Shown here piece by piece: positions 42,999 through 52,169 of a DNA stretch of 64,000 nucleotides (its first letter is position 1; the number at the start of each line of letters is the position of its first letter). This DNA comes from Mobilicoccus sp032056465 (GTDB lineage Bacteria > Actinomycetota > Actinomycetes > Actinomycetales > Dermatophilaceae). Made by a program: the position numbers and the translations under genes. A model generated the notes under the pieces. It searched no databases. It was not told the origin of the DNA and saw only the letters and a list, made by a program, of their open reading frames with translations. The stretch lies in NCBI RefSeq assembly GCF_032056465.1, contig NZ_DAMBCL010000003.1; one strand, 5' to 3'.

Positions 42999-43026
42999 GG
43001 TGCTCCGGACGACCCGGCGCTCGCGG

Positions 43027-43113
43027 CGGTGGCGGTGGGATTCGAACCCACGGTGGAGTTGCCCCCACACACGCTTTCGAGGCGTGCTCCTTTGGCCGCT
43101 CGGACACGCCACC
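43027..43113 (-). tRNA. tRNA-Ser (CGA)
   Basis: Acceptor GGTGGCG / CGCCACC, a long class II variable arm, T-arm GTGGGTTCGAATCCCAC and anticodon CGA in CTCGAAA. 87 nt without CCA; CCA is not encoded. Reads UCG codons. Confidence 0.95.
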
Positions 43114-43196
43114 GTGGGTCATCCTACAAGAGCGTGAACGGGCCCGTGAAATCCGCAGGGGCACAGGGCCGGGGGCGCCGAGACGCCACTGCGGAG

Positions 43197-43760
43197 TCAG
43201 GCGTCTGCTCCGTGTCCTCGGGTCGGCGATCCCTCCTGCACGGCCTTCGAGGCGCGGCGGCCGGCGAAGAACTCGGCGAGCGGGGCCGCGCAGGCGTCCT
43301 CGTCGAGCCCGCCGACGACCTCGACGCGGTGGAGGGCGCGAGGATCGCGCACGAGATCCCACACCGATCCACAGGCGCCGGCCCGGTCGTCCCAGGCACC
43401 GAACACCACTCGATCCACACGCGCCTGGACGAGCGCGCCCGCGCACATCACGCACGGTTCGAGGGTGACGACGAGCGTGCACCCGTCGAGACGCCACGAG
43501 CCACGCGCCGACGCCGCCTGACGCATCGCGACGATCTCGGCGTGACCGGTCGGGTCGCCGCGCTCCTCCCGGACGTTGCGGCCTCGGCCCACGGCGGCCC
43601 CGGTGGCATCGAGGACGATCGCGCCCACCGGGACGTCCCCGTGGGTGAGGCATTCCTGCGCGAGCGCTCGGACCGCCGCGAGCCATGGCGCGAACTCCGC
43701 CGCAGCCGGCAGGCGAGGCAAGGTGCCCGAGTCGAGATCCACCGGATAAGTTTCCCCCAT
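43197..43760 (-). CDS. tadA: tRNA adenosine(34) deaminase
   Basis: 187 residues. Zinc and catalytic motifs GHAEIVAMR and TLEPCVMCAGALVQARVDRV. TadA converts A34 to inosine in tRNA-Arg(ACG), and such a tRNA is encoded at 47462-47537. The ATG at 43760 shares the CATG with the divergent upp start. Either the two starts truly overlap, or TadA begins at the GTG at 43742. The N- and C-termini are slightly longer than usual. Confidence 0.93.
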   Translation of the reverse strand: MGETYPVDLDSGTLPRLPAAAEFAPWLAAVRALAQECLTHGDVPVGAIVLDATGAAVGRGRNVREERGDPTGHAEIVAMRQAASARGSWRLDGCTLVVTLEPCVMCAGALVQARVDRVVFGAWDDRAGACGSVWDLVRDPRALHRVEVVGGLDEDACAAPLAEFFAGRRASKAVQEGSPTRGHGADA

Positions 43761-44397
43761 GCGCGTCCACGTGGCCGATCACCCGCTCATCAACCACAAG
43801 CTCACCTATCTGCGCGACGAGCGCACCGACTCCCCCACGTTCCGGCGTCTGGCGGAGGAGCTCGTCACGCTCCTCGCCTACGAGGCCACGCGGGAGGTCC
43901 GGGTCGAGCCGTTCGACATCCGCACGCCGGTCGCGCCGACCTCCGGCATCAAGCTCGCCAACCCCAAGCCGGTCATCGTGCCGATCCTGCGCGCCGGCCT
44001 CGGGATGCTCGAGGGCATGACCCGCCTTCTGCCGAGCGCGGAGGTCGGGTTCCTCGGGATGGTCCGCGACGAGAAGACCCTGGAGGTGACCGCCTACGCC
44101 AACCGCCTCCCCGAGACGCTGCACGGCCGCCAGGTGTTCGTCATCGACCCGATGCTCGCCACCGGTCACACCCTCGTCATGGCCTTCGAGTTCCTGCGTG
44201 ACCTCGGCGCCGACGACATCACCGCGGTGTGCCTCCTCGGCGCCCCCGAGGGCATCGAGGCCGTGCGTGAGAGCGCCGACCAACTCGGCATCCCCGTCAC
44301 GCTGGTGCTCGGGGCGATCGACGAGAGGCTCGACGAGAACGGGTACATCGTGCCGGGTCTCGGCGACGCGGGCGATCGTCTCTACGGCGTGGTCTGA
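43759..44397 (+). CDS. upp: Uracil phosphoribosyltransferase
   Basis: 212 residues, normal size. VADHPLINHKLTYLRDERTD, PVAPTSGIKLANPKPVIVPI, the PRPP loop VFVIDPMLATGHTL, and the C-terminal YIVPGLGDAGDRLYG for uracil binding. It makes UMP from uracil and PRPP (salvage). Divergent from tadA with overlapping start codons. Confidence 0.97.
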   Translation: MRVHVADHPLINHKLTYLRDERTDSPTFRRLAEELVTLLAYEATREVRVEPFDIRTPVAPTSGIKLANPKPVIVPILRAGLGMLEGMTRLLPSAEVGFLGMVRDEKTLEVTAYANRLPETLHGRQVFVIDPMLATGHTLVMAFEFLRDLGADDITAVCLLGAPEGIEAVRESADQLGIPVTLVLGAIDERLDENGYIVPGLGDAGDRLYGVV

Positions 44398-44400
44398 CAC

Positions 44401-44432
44401 ACCCCGTCCGGGTCGATGGCCCCGGACGGGGT
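44401..44432 (+). terminator. Terminator of upp
   Basis: Perfect 12-bp stem ACCCCGTCCGGG / CCCGGACGGGGT with an 8-base loop, 3 bp after the stop. Confidence 0.75.
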
Positions 44433-44476
44433 CGGCCCGATCCCACCACCGCGCGACCGCACCGCGCGAGGCCCCA

Positions 44477-44517
44477 CCGCCTGCGGCGCGGGACCGTCCC
44501 CGGCGCGCCGCAGGCGG
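44477..44517. repeat. 14-bp perfect inverted repeat
   Basis: CCGCCTGCGGCGCG and its complement around a 13-base loop, between the upp terminator and the small membrane operon. Could be an extra terminator or a leader structure. Confidence 0.6.
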
Positions 44518-44684
44518 GGTGACGCCTCGGGTGGGGGCGGTGTGGTTCGATGGCGTGGGGTGTCAGGCGATCCCGCGCGTTCGCGACCCCAGGAGCCCGA
44601 CCAGGAACACCCGAGCCTGGAGGACCGTTTCCACACCACGCGCATCCGGACACGTCCACGACCCGACCGAAAGCGAGGAGATCG

Positions 44685-44858
44685 ATGCCCCTCTCGATCA
44701 AGAAGGTGTTCACGTGGATCTTCTGGATCTTCATCCTGTGGGCGATCTTCACCTCTCCCAACAAGGCCGCCGACATCATCGTCACGATCTGGGAGATCAT
44801 CGTCAACGGCCTCAACGCGATCGCGACGTTCTTCGACCGACTGCTCACGGCGTTCTGA
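44685..44858 (+). CDS. 57-residue membrane protein
   Basis: MPLSIKKVFTWIFWIFILWA begins a membrane helix, then a second hydrophobic stretch (AADIIVTIWEIIVNGLNAIA). The ATG follows GCGAGGAGATCG. It lies 15 bp before the PH-domain gene and is probably co-transcribed with it. Function unknown. Confidence 0.75.
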   Translation: MPLSIKKVFTWIFWIFILWAIFTSPNKAADIIVTIWEIIVNGLNAIATFFDRLLTAF

Positions 44859-44873
44859 CGCCCGGGAGGGCCC

Positions 44874-45764
44874 ATGGGGGAACACCGGCTCGACAAGTAC
44901 CTCACCCCCGGTGAGCGCGTCGTCGTCGCGACGCACCGCCACTGGGCCGCCATCGCCGAGCCCATCGCCACCGCGGCGGTGACGCTGCTGCTCATCGCCT
45001 TGGCCTTCGCCGGGGGCGCGCCGCCCGGCCTCGTCCAGGCCCTGCTCGTCGCCTGGCTCATCGTGTTCGGTCGCGCGGCGATCAGCGTGTGGGAATGGAA
45101 CGACGAGTGGTTCATCGCGACCGACCAGCGTCTGCTCCTCATCTACGGATTCATCATCCGCAAGGTCGACATGCTGCCCCTGTCCAAGGTGACGGACATG
45201 ACGTTCCGCCGTTCGGTCCCCGGCCGAATCCTCGGTTACGGCACCTTCATCCTCGAGAGCGCGGGCCAGGACCAGGCGCTGTCCGACGTCCACTTCATCC
45301 CCAGCCCCAACGAGACCTACCTCGACATCGTCGCGACGATCTTCAAGACCGGTGACGACGACGCCCCGCCCGAGGACCACCCGGAGCGGGACGATCACGA
45401 CCCCGACGATCCGGACGACCACGACTGGCTCGGCAGGGGGTCCGAGGGCCGGTCGCGCCGGGACGGGCGCGGCGGCCGACGTTCCCGGCGCGAGGCCCGC
45501 GACGAGCGGGAGGAGGACGACCCCACGGCGCGGCCCGTCCTCCGGGGCCGGGTCGTGCGTCTCAACCACCACGACGACCGTGGCTGGGACGACCCCGACA
45601 CCGAGAGCTTCGACATCCCCCGGGTGCACCGCCGGGCGGGCGAGGGGGCTCCGACCGGCGAGCGACACGTCGACAGGCACCGCCGTCGGCGGGATCCGGA
45701 CTACGCCGAGAGCCTCTACCGCGCCGGCCGGCGGGACGACGATCGTCGGGGCCGCGGGCGCTGA
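44874..45764 (+). CDS. Bacterial PH-domain membrane protein
   Basis: 296 residues. LTPGERVVVATHRHWAAIAE, then two membrane helices (about 24-45 and 50-68), then a bPH2-type domain (WFIATDQRLLLIYGFIIRKV, DMLPLSKVTDMTFRRSVPGR, GYGTFILESAGQDQAL). The last 130 residues are a highly charged Asp/Arg-rich cytosolic tail. Such proteins are widespread in actinobacteria with no proven role. Pairs with the 57-residue membrane protein. Confidence 0.85.
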   Translation: MGEHRLDKYLTPGERVVVATHRHWAAIAEPIATAAVTLLLIALAFAGGAPPGLVQALLVAWLIVFGRAAISVWEWNDEWFIATDQRLLLIYGFIIRKVDMLPLSKVTDMTFRRSVPGRILGYGTFILESAGQDQALSDVHFIPSPNETYLDIVATIFKTGDDDAPPEDHPERDDHDPDDPDDHDWLGRGSEGRSRRDGRGGRRSRREARDEREEDDPTARPVLRGRVVRLNHHDDRGWDDPDTESFDIPRVHRRAGEGAPTGERHVDRHRRRRDPDYAESLYRAGRRDDDRRGRGR

Positions 45765-45818
45765 GACATCCCCGCCACGCCGCGGCCGGGGTCGCTCCCC
45801 GGACTCGGCGCGCCCCGA

Positions 45819-46385
45819 TCAGGGGGTGGCCGGGGCGGCCTCGGAGGGCCCGTCGGGGCGCGGTGCCGCGGGACGGCCGGGGGGCAGACCGATCTCGGCG
45901 CGGAGGGCCTCGATGTCGACCTCGCCGGGGTCGCCGCCCTCCTCGTAGACCCGACGTCGCTCGGCGCGGACGCGCTGATCGAGCTGTTGCCGCATCCGCT
46001 CCTCCTCGGTGACGAGGGGCCGCGGCGCGAGCAGGTGGTAGAAGCCGAGGGCGTTGCCCCAGTTGTCGGAGAAGTTGGCGAACTGCACGACGTCGGGGAC
46101 GGTGACGACCTCGCCGTAGGGAACCCGGGCGTCGTCGAGACGCCGGACGGCGACCCCGATGTCCTCGACCTCGAAGCGCACCCGGGCGTTGTTGCCGCCC
46201 GGCCGCTCGTGGCCGGTGGAGATCTGCAGCCACGCGCCCTCGCACACCTGCCATTCGAGGAAGTCGTCCATCGGCTTGGTGTCGGGGCCTCGGCCGAACA
46301 CGTGGGTGTAGAACTCCTGCACGTCGTCGTGATCGCCGGCGTTGATCGCGAAGGTCATGCCATGGAGTGAGCGCGGGTCGGCCAT
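45819..46385 (-). CDS. VOC (glyoxalase-like) family protein
   Basis: 188 residues. The N-terminal 120 residues form one VOC unit (HGMTFAINAGDHDDVQEFYT; WLQISTGHERPGG; VRFEVEDIGVAVRRLDDARV; FSDNWGNALGFYHL). A charged tail rich in Arg/Glu/Pro follows. Metal-dependent dioxygenase, isomerase or binding roles are all possible. The mRNA is probably leaderless: TACCCT ends six bases before the ATG. Confidence 0.82.
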   Translation of the reverse strand: MADPRSLHGMTFAINAGDHDDVQEFYTHVFGRGPDTKPMDDFLEWQVCEGAWLQISTGHERPGGNNARVRFEVEDIGVAVRRLDDARVPYGEVVTVPDVVQFANFSDNWGNALGFYHLLAPRPLVTEEERMRQQLDQRVRAERRRVYEEGGDPGEVDIEALRAEIGLPPGRPAAPRPDGPSEAAPATP

Positions 46386-46391
46386 ACGGCC

Positions 46392-46397
46392 AGGGTA
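46392..46397 (-). promoter_or_regulatory. -10 box of a leaderless transcript
   Basis: TACCCT (TANNNT type) on the minus strand with six bases to the ATG at 46385, which would place the transcription start at or next to the start codon. No Shine-Dalgarno is present. Confidence 0.5.
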
Positions 46398-46558
46398 GAG
46401 CACCTGCGCAGCCCGCCCCGCCGCCCGCGGTTCCGGACGTATGCACTGAATCCGGCTGCGCGGTGGCGCGACTGCGACCGGCCACGCCGAACGGTCAACC
46501 CCGGCACGACCCGGACGATGAGGGGGTATCCACTGTGCGCGGACGACTGGAGGGACCC

Positions 46559-47221
46559 GTGAGCGGCCACGCCGACGACACCCTCCTGTACTGCATCGCC
46601 GCCGCCTGTGGAGTGGTCCTCGCCCACGGCGTCGACGCCTTCGCCTCGCGGGGCCGCCGGGTCGACGGCGGGCATCCCCTCGCACTCGCGCTCCTCGGCC
46701 TGGCCGTGGTCTCACTCGTCGCCGGTGGTCTCGTCGCGACGTCGGCGACCGACGTCCTCGTCGTCGTCGCGTCGTGCGCCGCGGTGGCCGTGAGCGCGCT
46801 GCCCCTCACCGGCGTCCGCTTCGGCCGCGCCGAGGACGGCCCCGCCAACCCCTGGGACCGGGCCTACCGCGTCCAGCCCGGGCGGGTCGCCCAGCTCCTG
46901 TCACGGCGTCCCGGGCGGCGGGCGGAGGTCCACCCGGGGCCGGACGACGGCGAGCGGCCCGGCGCGACGATCGCGGGCGCCGTGCGCCCCCCTCGCGCGA
47001 CGCCTGACCCCGAGCCCGTGCCGCCTGGCGCGTCGACCCCCAACCTCGACCCGGGCGGCGCGCGCCGGGGCGTCGTCGTCCCTCCGGCGGACTCCGGACG
47101 TCCCCCGGCCTCGACCCCCGAGGTCTATGAGGCGGAGGAGACGCTGCACGACGTCACCGAGGTCATCGGCGACCTCGGCCGCCTCCTCGGCCTCGACCGG
47201 CGCCCGCGTCGCGAGGTCTGA
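46559..47221 (+). CDS. Membrane protein of unknown function
   Basis: 220 residues from the GTG at 46559, after TGGAGGGACCC. Three hydrophobic helices in the first 85 residues (TLLYCIAAACGVVLAHGV; PLALALLGLAVVSLVAGGLV; VLVVVASCAAVAVSALPLTG), then a Pro/Arg-rich cytosolic tail ending with EEAEETLHDVTEVI-like acidic helix (EVYEAEETLHDVTEVIGDLG). No known family recognised. Confidence 0.7.
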   Translation: MSGHADDTLLYCIAAACGVVLAHGVDAFASRGRRVDGGHPLALALLGLAVVSLVAGGLVATSATDVLVVVASCAAVAVSALPLTGVRFGRAEDGPANPWDRAYRVQPGRVAQLLSRRPGRRAEVHPGPDDGERPGATIAGAVRPPRATPDPEPVPPGASTPNLDPGGARRGVVVPPADSGRPPASTPEVYEAEETLHDVTEVIGDLGRLLGLDRRPRREV

Positions 47222-47224
47222 CTC

Positions 47225-47280
47225 GCGCGGTCTGGGTCGCTCGGTCTGGGTCGCGCGGTCTGGGTCGCGCGGTCTGGGTC
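47225..47280. repeat. 14-bp tandem repeat, four copies
   Basis: GCGCGGTCTGGGTC in four head-to-tail copies (one with a single change) plus a partial fifth, starting just after a stop codon. No coding role. Confidence 0.85.
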
Positions 47281-47418
47281 GCGCAGTCCGGTCGCCCGGG
47301 CCCCTGAGGAGGCCGCACCGCGCACGGTGACGTCTCCGACCCGGACCCGCCCGTGAGGATGACCCGGTCGTGGACATGGCCCGCTCGTGGACGTGACTCG
47401 CTCGTGGACATGAAGAGA

Positions 47419-47445
47419 CCCCGGTCGCGTGGATGCGAACCGGGG
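47419..47445 (-). terminator. Terminator of tRNA-Arg
   Basis: CCCCGGTCGC pairs with GCGAACCGGGG (one bulged base), about 17 bp beyond the tRNA end on the minus strand. Confidence 0.6.
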
Positions 47446-47461
47446 CCTGTGCTGATGTCCG

Positions 47462-47537
47462 TGGCGCGCCCGAAGGGATTCGAACCCCTAACCTTTTGAT
47501 CCGTAGTCAAATGCTCTATCCGTTGAGCTACGGGCGC
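47462..47537 (-). tRNA. tRNA-Arg (ACG)
   Basis: Acceptor GCGCCCG / CGGGCGC, D-arm AGCTCAACGGATAGAGC, anticodon loop CTACGGA with ACG, T-arm AGGGGTTCGAATCCCT. CCA is encoded. The A34 is the TadA target, so it reads CGN codons as ICG. Confidence 0.96.
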
Positions 47538-48000
47538 TCGTCACTTGCGGCGACGTCGTGAGACTGTACCCGCCTCCGACGCGGATTGCGAATCGGGCAG
47601 CCTCCGGCCGGAGGGGCGCGAACCGGGGCCGGGTACCCGGGCACGACGACCCGCGGCGCGTCACGGCACCCGCGGCGGTCGGCCCGTCGTGAAGGGCGGT
47701 CGGCCCGTCGTGAAGCCCGTCGAGCAGCCGTCGCCAGGCCGTCGGGAAGGGCGCCCGGCAGGGGTCACGACGCGCTGCCGACGCCGTGGTGAGGCGTTTC
47801 ACACGGCCGCGAGAGGACTGTGCTGACCGTCCGTGACCCAGTGATCCCCCTGCCCAGCTACGGTGAAAAGCCTCATCCACGTCCACCACGTGGAATAAGA
47901 ACAGGCTCCGCTCGGGACGGACGGCACGCAGCACACGCCTCCGATCTACGCTGGAGAAGACGTGACTCACTGGAGAGACCACGAAAGGGATGGCGTGACC
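47538..48000. other. Region upstream of pckG
   Basis: About 460 bases without a supportable gene. A 21-bp tandem pair lies at 47674-47715 (GGCGGTCGGCCCGTCGTGAA), and CCACGT-CCA-CCACGTGG is near 47879-47892. This stretch should hold the pckG promoter and leader. Confidence 0.5.
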
Positions 48001-49815
48001 ATGACGACGACCTCGACGGAGATCCCCACCACCGGGGGTACCACGCACAAGGAGCTCGCGGACTGGGTCGAGGAGGTTGCCGCCCTCACGACCCCCGACA
48101 AGATCGTCTGGTGTGACGGTTCCGAGGACGAATGGAACCGGCTGACCCAGGACCTCGTCGACGCGGGCACTTTCGTCAAGCTCGACAAGAAGCCGAACTC
48201 GTTCTGGGCGGCCTCCGACCCGGCCGACGTGGCCCGCGTCGAGGACCGCACCTTCATCTGCACCAAGAAGCAGGAGGGCGCCGGCCCCACGAACCACTGG
48301 ATGGCGCCGGACGAGATGAAGAGCATCATGTCCGACCTCTACCGCGGGTGCATGCGCGGCCGCACGATGTTCGTCATCCCGTTCGTCATGGGTCCGCTCG
48401 ACTCCGACACCCCGATGTACGGCGTCGAGATCACCGACAGCGAGTACGTGGTCTGCTCCATGCGCATCATGGCCCGCATCGGCAAGGACATCCTCGCCAA
48501 GATGGAGGAGACGGACGCGCCGTTCGTCAAGTGTCTGCACTCGGTGGGTGCGCCGCTGGAGGAGGGGCAGAAGGACGTCGCCTGGCCCTGCAGCGACACC
48601 AAGTACATCTCCCACTTCCCGGAGGAGCGCACCATCTGGAGCTACGGCTCCGGCTACGGCGGCAACGCCCTCCTCGGCAAGAAGTGCTACGCACTGCGGA
48701 TCGCCTCGGCGATGGCCCACGACGAGGGCTGGCTCGCCGAGCACATGCTGATCCTCAAGCTCACCAGCCCCGAGGGCAAGGTCCACTTCATCGCGGCGGC
48801 GTTCCCGAGCGCCTGTGGCAAGACCAACCTCGCGATGATCGAGCCCACCGTGCCCGGCTGGAAGGCCGAGATGGTCGGTGACGACATCGCGTGGATGCGC
48901 TTCCGCGACGGCAAGCTCTACGCCGTCAACCCCGAGAACGGCCTCTTCGGCGTGGCGCCCGGCACGGGCTACCCCACGAACGAGAACGCGATGCACGCCA
49001 TCGAGAAGGGCAACTCGATCTTCACCAACGTCGCCCGCACGCTCGACGGCGACGTCTGGTGGGAGGGCATGACCGACGAGGACCCCGCGGAACTCATCGA
49101 CTGGCACGGCAACAAGTGGACGCCGGACAGCGAGAACAAGGCCGCTCACCCGAACAGCCGGTTCTGCACCCCGATCCAGCAGTGCCCCGTCACCGCCCCG
49201 GAGTTCGAGGACCCCAACGGTGTGCCGATCTCCGCGATCCTCTTCGGTGGCCGCCGCAAGACCACGGTCCCGCTCGTCACGGAGGCCCGGGACTGGAACC
49301 ACGGCACGTTCATCGGCTCGACGGTCTCCTCCGAGACCACGGCCGCGGCCGCCGGTGCGGTCGGTGTCGTCCGCCGCGACCCCATGGCCATGCTGCCGTT
49401 CATCGGCTACAACGCCGGTGACTACCTGCAGCACTGGGTCGACCTCGGCAAGGAGCACGCCGGCGCGATGCCCAAGGTGTTCCTCGTCAACTGGTTCCGC
49501 CGCGACGAGGACGGCGGGTTCGCCTGGCCCGGATTCGGCGAGAACAGCCGCGTGCTCAAGTGGATCGTCGAGCGCCTCGAGGGCACCGGTGAGGGCGTCG
49601 AGACCCCCATCGGCACCATCCCCGCCGAGGGCGCGCTCGACGTCGAGGGGCTGTCGATGAAGGACGGCCAGCTCGAGACGGCGACGAAGTTCGATGCCGA
49701 GGAGTGGAAGGCCGAGATCCCGCTCATCGAGGAGTGGTTCGAGAAGTTCGGCGACAAGCTCCCCCAGGAGCTGCGTGACGAGCTCGACACCCTGAAGAAG
49801 AACCTCGGCGCCTGA
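48001..49815 (+). CDS. pckG: Phosphoenolpyruvate carboxykinase (GTP)
   Basis: 604 residues, normal for the GTP-dependent class. FPSACGKTNLAM carries the P-loop and reactive Cys; VGDDIAWMRF, PNSRFCTPIQQCP, ISAILFGGRRKTTVPL and WFRRDEDGGFAWPGFGENSR are further signatures. It converts oxaloacetate and GTP to PEP, CO2 and GDP. I take the ATG at 48001; a GTG at 47995 is closer to AAAGGGA and also possible. Monocistronic, with a strong terminator. Confidence 0.97.
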   Translation: MTTTSTEIPTTGGTTHKELADWVEEVAALTTPDKIVWCDGSEDEWNRLTQDLVDAGTFVKLDKKPNSFWAASDPADVARVEDRTFICTKKQEGAGPTNHWMAPDEMKSIMSDLYRGCMRGRTMFVIPFVMGPLDSDTPMYGVEITDSEYVVCSMRIMARIGKDILAKMEETDAPFVKCLHSVGAPLEEGQKDVAWPCSDTKYISHFPEERTIWSYGSGYGGNALLGKKCYALRIASAMAHDEGWLAEHMLILKLTSPEGKVHFIAAAFPSACGKTNLAMIEPTVPGWKAEMVGDDIAWMRFRDGKLYAVNPENGLFGVAPGTGYPTNENAMHAIEKGNSIFTNVARTLDGDVWWEGMTDEDPAELIDWHGNKWTPDSENKAAHPNSRFCTPIQQCPVTAPEFEDPNGVPISAILFGGRRKTTVPLVTEARDWNHGTFIGSTVSSETTAAAAGAVGVVRRDPMAMLPFIGYNAGDYLQHWVDLGKEHAGAMPKVFLVNWFRRDEDGGFAWPGFGENSRVLKWIVERLEGTGEGVETPIGTIPAEGALDVEGLSMKDGQLETATKFDAEEWKAEIPLIEEWFEKFGDKLPQELRDELDTLKKNLGA

Positions 49816-49828
49816 CGCACGATCCGCT

Positions 49829-49864
49829 CGAAGGCCGGTCACCGTTCTCGGTGGCCGGCCTTCG
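49829..49864 (+). terminator. Terminator of pckG
   Basis: 16-bp stem with one G-U pair (CGAAGGCCGGTCACCG / CGGTGGCCGGCCTTCG), loop TTCT, 14 bp after the stop. Confidence 0.85.
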
Positions 49865-50010
49865 GCGTCTCCGCCGAGGGGCACCACGCCCCGAGGTGAC
49901 CGCCCCCGCGGCCCGGTCGCTGCACGCCGACGGTCGGCGTCGCCTCGTCCATCCTCCGGCGACAGTGGGCTCACAGGGGTGGCAAAGCCTCGACGCGGAC
50001 CGTCGAGGAC

Positions 50011-52158
50011 ATGGCTACCGACACCACCAGCGCCGACCGTCGCGTCCTCGACCGCGCCCGCCGGCTCCTCGATGAACGACCTCGCCGTCGTCGACACCCG
50101 ACCTCCCGCCACGACCCGACCCCGACGTCACCCTCACCCGCCATCTCACCTCCGCCCTCGCCTCACCCGACCGAGGCGAAGGACGGGACGCCCACGTCGC
50201 CACGGGAGCGTCGCGTCGGCGAGACGCGGTCATGGTCCGTCGGCGAGCGGCTGTCCCTTGCCGCTCTGCTCGTCGGCACCCTCGGGTTCTGGCTGTACGG
50301 ACTCGACGCCAACGGCTACGGCAACTCCTTCTACGCGGCGGCCGCTCAGGCCGGCTCGCAGAGCTGGTCGGCGATGTTCTTCGGCTCCTCCGACGCCGCC
50401 AACGCGATCACCGTCGACAAGCCGCCCGCCTCCCTGTGGGTCATGGCGCTCTCGGTGCGCCTGTTCGGACTGAACTCGTGGGCCCTGCTCGTGCCGGAGG
50501 TCCTCATGGGCGTGGCCACCGTCGCCCTCGTGTACGGCTGCGCCCGTCGCCACGCGGGCCACGTCGCGGGGCTCGTCGCCGGGCTCGTCCTCGCCGTCAC
50601 CCCGGTCGCGACGCTGATGTTCCGGTTCGACAACCCCGACGCCCTGCTCGTCCTGCTCCTCACCGCGGCGACCGCCGCGGCGCTCAGGGCCGTCGAGAAG
50701 GCGTCCGGGCGGTGGGTCGTCCTCGCGGGGGTCCTCCTCGGGTTCGCGTTCCTCACCAAGACGCTCCAGGCGTTCCTCGTGCTTCCCGTCCTCGGCCTCG
50801 TGTACCTCGTCTGCGCACCGACGACGCTGTCCAAGCGCCTCGCGCACAGCCTCGCCGGCGCCCTCGCCCTCGTCGTCTCCGGTGGGTGGTGGGTCGCGAT
50901 CGTCGAGCTCCTCCCTGACTCCGCGCGGCCGTACATCGGTGGCTCGCAGACCAACTCCTTCCTCGACCTCACCTTCGGCTACAACGGGCTCGGACGCCTC
51001 AGCGGTGACGAGGCGGGCTCGGCGGGTCCGAACTCCGGGACGGAGAGCATCGTCCGCCTGTTCTCCAGCAGCGTCGGGGGCCAGATCAGCTGGCTCATTC
51101 CGAGCGCTCTCGTCTTCCTCGTCGTCGGGCTGTGGGCGACCGGCCGTTCCCCCCGAACGGACCTGCGACGCGCCTCCCTCCTCCTGTGGGGCGGCTCGCT
51201 CGTCGTCACCGGGCTCGTCTTCTCCCTCATGGCCGGCATCTTCCACGAGTACTACACCATCGCCCTCGCCCCGGCCGTGGCCGTGCTCGTCGGCACGGGC
51301 GCGGTCGACGCCTGGCGGCGTGTCCGCGCCCAGGAGAGGCGGTGGGGGTCGGTGACGCTCTCCGTCGCGACCGCCGCAGCGGCCGTGTGGGGCTTCGTCC
51401 TCCTCACCCGCGTCGCCGACCAGGCGTACGGCACCCTGAGGTACGTCGTCCTCGCCGTGGGTGGCGCCTGCGCTCTCCTCCTGCTCGTCACCGAGCGGAT
51501 GCACCGACGTCTCGTGCCGGTCGTCCTCGCCGGGGCCCTCCTCGCGAGCCTCGCCGGCCCCACCGCGTTCTCGATCTCGACCGTCAGCCAGGGCTACAGC
51601 GGTTCGATCGTGACGGCGGGTCCGGCCGGCGCCGCGGGTGGTCCCGGCGGGATGAACGGTCCCGGTGGCTTCCCTCCCCCGCAGACGCAGGGGACCACCG
51701 GAGCGACCAGCGCCACCGGAGCGGGCGGCCCCACCGGTCGCAGCCTCGGAGGCCTCCTCGAGGCCGGCACGCCCGGTGACGAGGTCGTCGCGGCGCTGCA
51801 GGAGGAGGCCGACGCCTACACGTGGGTCGCCGCGGCGGTCGGCTCTCAGAACTCCGCGGGCCTGCAACTCGCGAGCGGCGAACCCGTCATGGCCGTCGGC
51901 GGGTTCAACGGCTCCGACCCCTCCCCGACGCTCGCCCAGTTCCAGCAGTACGTGGCCGAGGGGAGCATCCACTACTTCGCCGGCAGCGGCCAGGGTGCAG
52001 GGCCGGGAATCGGCGGCAACGGAACCGCCGCGCAGATCACGAGCTGGGTGACCGAGAACTTCACCGCCGTGACGCTCGACGGGTCCACGTTCTACGACCT
52101 CACCCGACCCGTCGCCGACTCCGCGACATCCACCACCACCGCGACGACCACGAACTGA
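50011..52158 (+). CDS. GT39 (ArnT-like) membrane glycosyltransferase
   Basis: 715 residues. The N-terminal 75 residues are polar and Pro-rich; about 12 membrane helices follow. LYGLDANGYGNSFYAAAAQA, SDAANAITVDKPPASLWVMA and MFRFDNPDALLVLLL are the catalytic-side motifs of GT39/GT83 enzymes that take sugars from polyprenyl phosphate. The C-terminal 200 residues are extracytoplasmic with a Gly-rich segment (GGPGGMNGPGGFPPP) and a globular end. GAGGA precedes the ATG. The GT2-GtrA gene that follows in 11 bp may make its lipid-linked donor. Confidence 0.9.
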   Translation: MATDTTSADRRVLDRARRLLDERPRRRRHPTSRHDPTPTSPSPAISPPPSPHPTEAKDGTPTSPRERRVGETRSWSVGERLSLAALLVGTLGFWLYGLDANGYGNSFYAAAAQAGSQSWSAMFFGSSDAANAITVDKPPASLWVMALSVRLFGLNSWALLVPEVLMGVATVALVYGCARRHAGHVAGLVAGLVLAVTPVATLMFRFDNPDALLVLLLTAATAAALRAVEKASGRWVVLAGVLLGFAFLTKTLQAFLVLPVLGLVYLVCAPTTLSKRLAHSLAGALALVVSGGWWVAIVELLPDSARPYIGGSQTNSFLDLTFGYNGLGRLSGDEAGSAGPNSGTESIVRLFSSSVGGQISWLIPSALVFLVVGLWATGRSPRTDLRRASLLLWGGSLVVTGLVFSLMAGIFHEYYTIALAPAVAVLVGTGAVDAWRRVRAQERRWGSVTLSVATAAAAVWGFVLLTRVADQAYGTLRYVVLAVGGACALLLLVTERMHRRLVPVVLAGALLASLAGPTAFSISTVSQGYSGSIVTAGPAGAAGGPGGMNGPGGFPPPQTQGTTGATSATGAGGPTGRSLGGLLEAGTPGDEVVAALQEEADAYTWVAAAVGSQNSAGLQLASGEPVMAVGGFNGSDPSPTLAQFQQYVAEGSIHYFAGSGQGAGPGIGGNGTAAQITSWVTENFTAVTLDGSTFYDLTRPVADSATSTTTATTTN

Positions 52159-52169
52159 GGTGGACCCCG

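Larger units (their letters stand above)
42625..43026. other. Regulatory region with TetR-type operator and tRNA terminator
   Basis: About 400 bases. It holds the palindrome at 42689-42702 and the tRNA-Ser terminator at 42966-42998. Between 42720 and 42960 I see no gene. Confidence 0.5.

Noticed and set aside
47220..47330. Open frames through the 14-bp tandem repeat
   Set aside because: They only translate the repeat; the upstream gene has a clear stop at 47221.
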